From the NCBI GenBank assembly GCA_035938875.1, contig DASZGL010000011.1:1-14195 (forward strand): DNA of 14,195 nucleotides, read 5' to 3'. How positions within the stretch are numbered: position 1 is the first letter of the stretch; the number at the start of each line of letters is the position of its first letter. A program made the translations under genes and the position numbers. Below are positions 13,225 to 14,195 of this stretch, piece after piece. The notes under the pieces are model-generated. The model worked only from the letters and a program-made list of their open reading frames with translations, had not been told where the DNA came from and ran no database searches. The DNA is from DASZGL01 sp035938875. GTDB lineage: Bacteria > Chloroflexota > Dormibacteria > Aeolococcales > Aeolococcaceae.

Positions 13225-13863
13225 CTAGGAGCGGCGGAACAGCCAGCCCCGAGGGCGCTGGCGGATCGACACACGCAGGGCCGCGAGCTCGTTCTCCCGC
13301 TCCGCCAGGGCACGCTGGTGCTCGGCGATGACCCGCTCACGGTCGGCGATCGACGCCGCCTGCTGGGCACGGACCGCCTCGAGCTCGAGCTGCAGGTGGC
13401 GCACCTGCGACTGCCGCGCGTTGAGCTCGGACTCGAAACGCTGGCGCTGTTCGGCGTGGATGCGCTGCTCCAGCGTTCGCTCCCAGCGATCGAGGAGCCC
13501 GGCGACCAGGCCGCGCGGGTCGATGGCCGCAGACATGAGTCGTGTCACCGGTTCCATGTCCCGCTCGTCGAGCCGGCTCAGCTCGAGGGCTCCATGCACC
13601 CTCGCAGGGGCAGCGTCATGGCCGGACCCGCGCTGCGGCAGCCTGCTGTCCTCGACGGTCGCCGGCGTGGGGATGTCGCCGAGGTCGCCGACGCGCAGGC
13701 GATAGGTCACCGGACCGTCGATCGAGTCGATCCGCCGAGCCGGCACATCGCCGGCCTCGATGCGACGGATCAACAGGGCCACGGGAACGCCCATGCGGGA
13801 CGCCACCTCCTCCACCGACAGCTCGCGCTCGGTCGCGGGCATGGGCGAAGGTACCGGCGGCAT
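13225..13863 (-). CDS. Helix-turn-helix and coiled-coil protein of unknown function
   Basis: A 212-residue protein. Residues about 14-50 (ELSVEEVASRMGVPVALLIRRIEAGDVPARRI) look like a MerR/excisionase-type winged helix, suggesting DNA binding, followed by a linker. Residues about 115-205 are a long charged helix rich in Arg, Glu, Gln and Ala with heptad-like spacing, probably a coiled coil for dimerisation. It ends in a short basic-aromatic tail, RPRGWLFRRS, that could touch a membrane or partner. The ATG at 13863 is placed eight bases after a TACGCT -10 box; an in-frame ATG at 13842 is the alternative. It lies 62 bp ahead of dnaG in the same direction and diverges from the 89-residue gene. 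I recognise no named family. Confidence 0.72.
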   Translation of the reverse strand: MPPVPSPMPATERELSVEEVASRMGVPVALLIRRIEAGDVPARRIDSIDGPVTYRLRVGDLGDIPTPATVEDSRLPQRGSGHDAAPARVHGALELSRLDERDMEPVTRLMSAAIDPRGLVAGLLDRWERTLEQRIHAEQRQRFESELNARQSQVRHLQLELEAVRAQQAASIADRERVIAEHQRALAERENELAALRVSIRQRPRGWLFRRS

Positions 13864-13924
13864 TGCGTGACAGCGTAGGCCATGACAGCTGTGGATTGGC
13901 GTGCTTCGCTATCCTCGCCCCGCC
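13864..13924. promoter_or_regulatory. Shared divergent promoter region
   Basis: In this 61-bp gap, TACGCT on the minus strand (13877-13872) and TATCCT on the plus strand (13910-13915) are TAnnnT -10 boxes placed eight and nine bases before their respective ATGs, both predicting nearly leaderless mRNAs. No good -35 hexamers are seen. The two promoters lie back to back, so binding of one regulator could affect both genes. Confidence 0.48.
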
Positions 13925-14194
13925 ATGGCCGAGCATGTCCGGATACGCAAGGTGGGCACCCGCGAAGGCCGCCCCGAGATGCTGGCCGACGGCCGCGTCA
14001 TCGAAGGCGACGAGCTGGCGCCACCGACTCCGGGGATGCCCTACCTGGTGCGGCGCAGCGTCATCGAGGAGGAGGACGCACCCGAGGTGTTCAACACCTC
14101 GCCGATCCGCGCGGTGATCACCGAAACCAAGAGCGGTGGCATCGTCCTGCTCACCGACAACTCGCGCTACGCGCTGGAGATCGTCGGCCGCTAG
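13925..14194 (+). CDS. Small conserved-looking protein of unknown function (89 aa)
   Basis: An 89-residue soluble protein with no signal or membrane segment. The pattern of alternating hydrophobic residues (VRIRKVG, YLVRRSVI, PIRAVITETKSGGIVLLTD, YALEIVGR) suggests a small beta-rich domain. The ATG at 13925 is preferred over one at 13901 because the TATCCT -10 box (13910-13915) lies between them and would make an mRNA starting near 13923. The gene ends with TAG one base before the window end. Codon use (G or C at nearly all third positions) supports real coding. No family recognised; it diverges from the HTH/coiled-coil gene and may be related to it only by position. Confidence 0.75.
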   Translation: MAEHVRIRKVGTREGRPEMLADGRVIEGDELAPPTPGMPYLVRRSVIEEEDAPEVFNTSPIRAVITETKSGGIVLLTDNSRYALEIVGR

Positions 14195-14195
14195 C

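Overview
This is a high-GC, densely coded chromosomal stretch, mostly transcribed on the minus strand. Housekeeping genes, candidate actinobacterial-style -10 boxes (TAnnnT) sitting 7-13 bases from start codons (suggesting leaderless mRNAs), frequent GTG starts and 4-8 bp gene overlaps suggest a Terrabacteria-type soil or environmental bacterium (Actinomycetota, Chloroflexota or Dormibacterota-like). The compact 369-residue primary sigma factor directly behind dnaG looks more Chloroflexota/Firmicutes-like than like the long HrdB/SigA of typical Actinomycetota, so the phylum stays open. No mobile element, CRISPR array or rRNA gene was seen.

Layout. (1) Bases 1-1761, minus strand: a peroxide-response operon, PerR-type Fur regulator -> rubrerythrin -> DUF3501 protein -> a Cys-rich lipoprotein that runs off the left edge. 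A Fur/PerR-type inverted repeat overlaps the promoter of the regulator. (2) Bases 1877-4489, plus strand: sulfate assimilation genes cysH (4Fe-4S type APS/PAPS reductase) and cysC (APS kinase), then a glutaryl-CoA dehydrogenase-like acyl-CoA dehydrogenase. (3) Bases 4464-5258, minus: a RadC-family JAMM protein, overlapping the dehydrogenase tail to tail, with a well-formed promoter that starts the mRNA at its GTG codon. (4) Bases 5303-9840, minus: a five-gene cluster: a polytopic membrane protein (DUF4234-like), a ParA ATPase, a ParB-like protein with a proline-rich linker and two C-terminal membrane helices, a small tail-anchored protein, and an exported or membrane-anchored alpha/beta hydrolase. 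Most of these genes overlap or nearly abut. (5) Bases 9920-13162, minus: tRNA-Asn(GTT), the primary sigma factor gene (rpoD/sigA) and dnaG, i.e. the dnaG-rpoD part of the macromolecular synthesis operon. (6) Bases 13225-14194: a HTH/coiled-coil protein (minus) divergent from an 89-residue unknown (plus), sharing a 61-bp promoter region.

The most unusual part is region 4. The ParB-like protein keeps the N-terminal ParB fold signatures, but its box II reads GARRLRA instead of GERRxRA. It has no recognisable ParB helix-turn-helix domain, and it ends in a two-helix membrane hairpin. Together with its coupled ParA and three other membrane or exported proteins it could be a membrane-positioning system derived from a chromosome-segregation pair. 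That role is inference.
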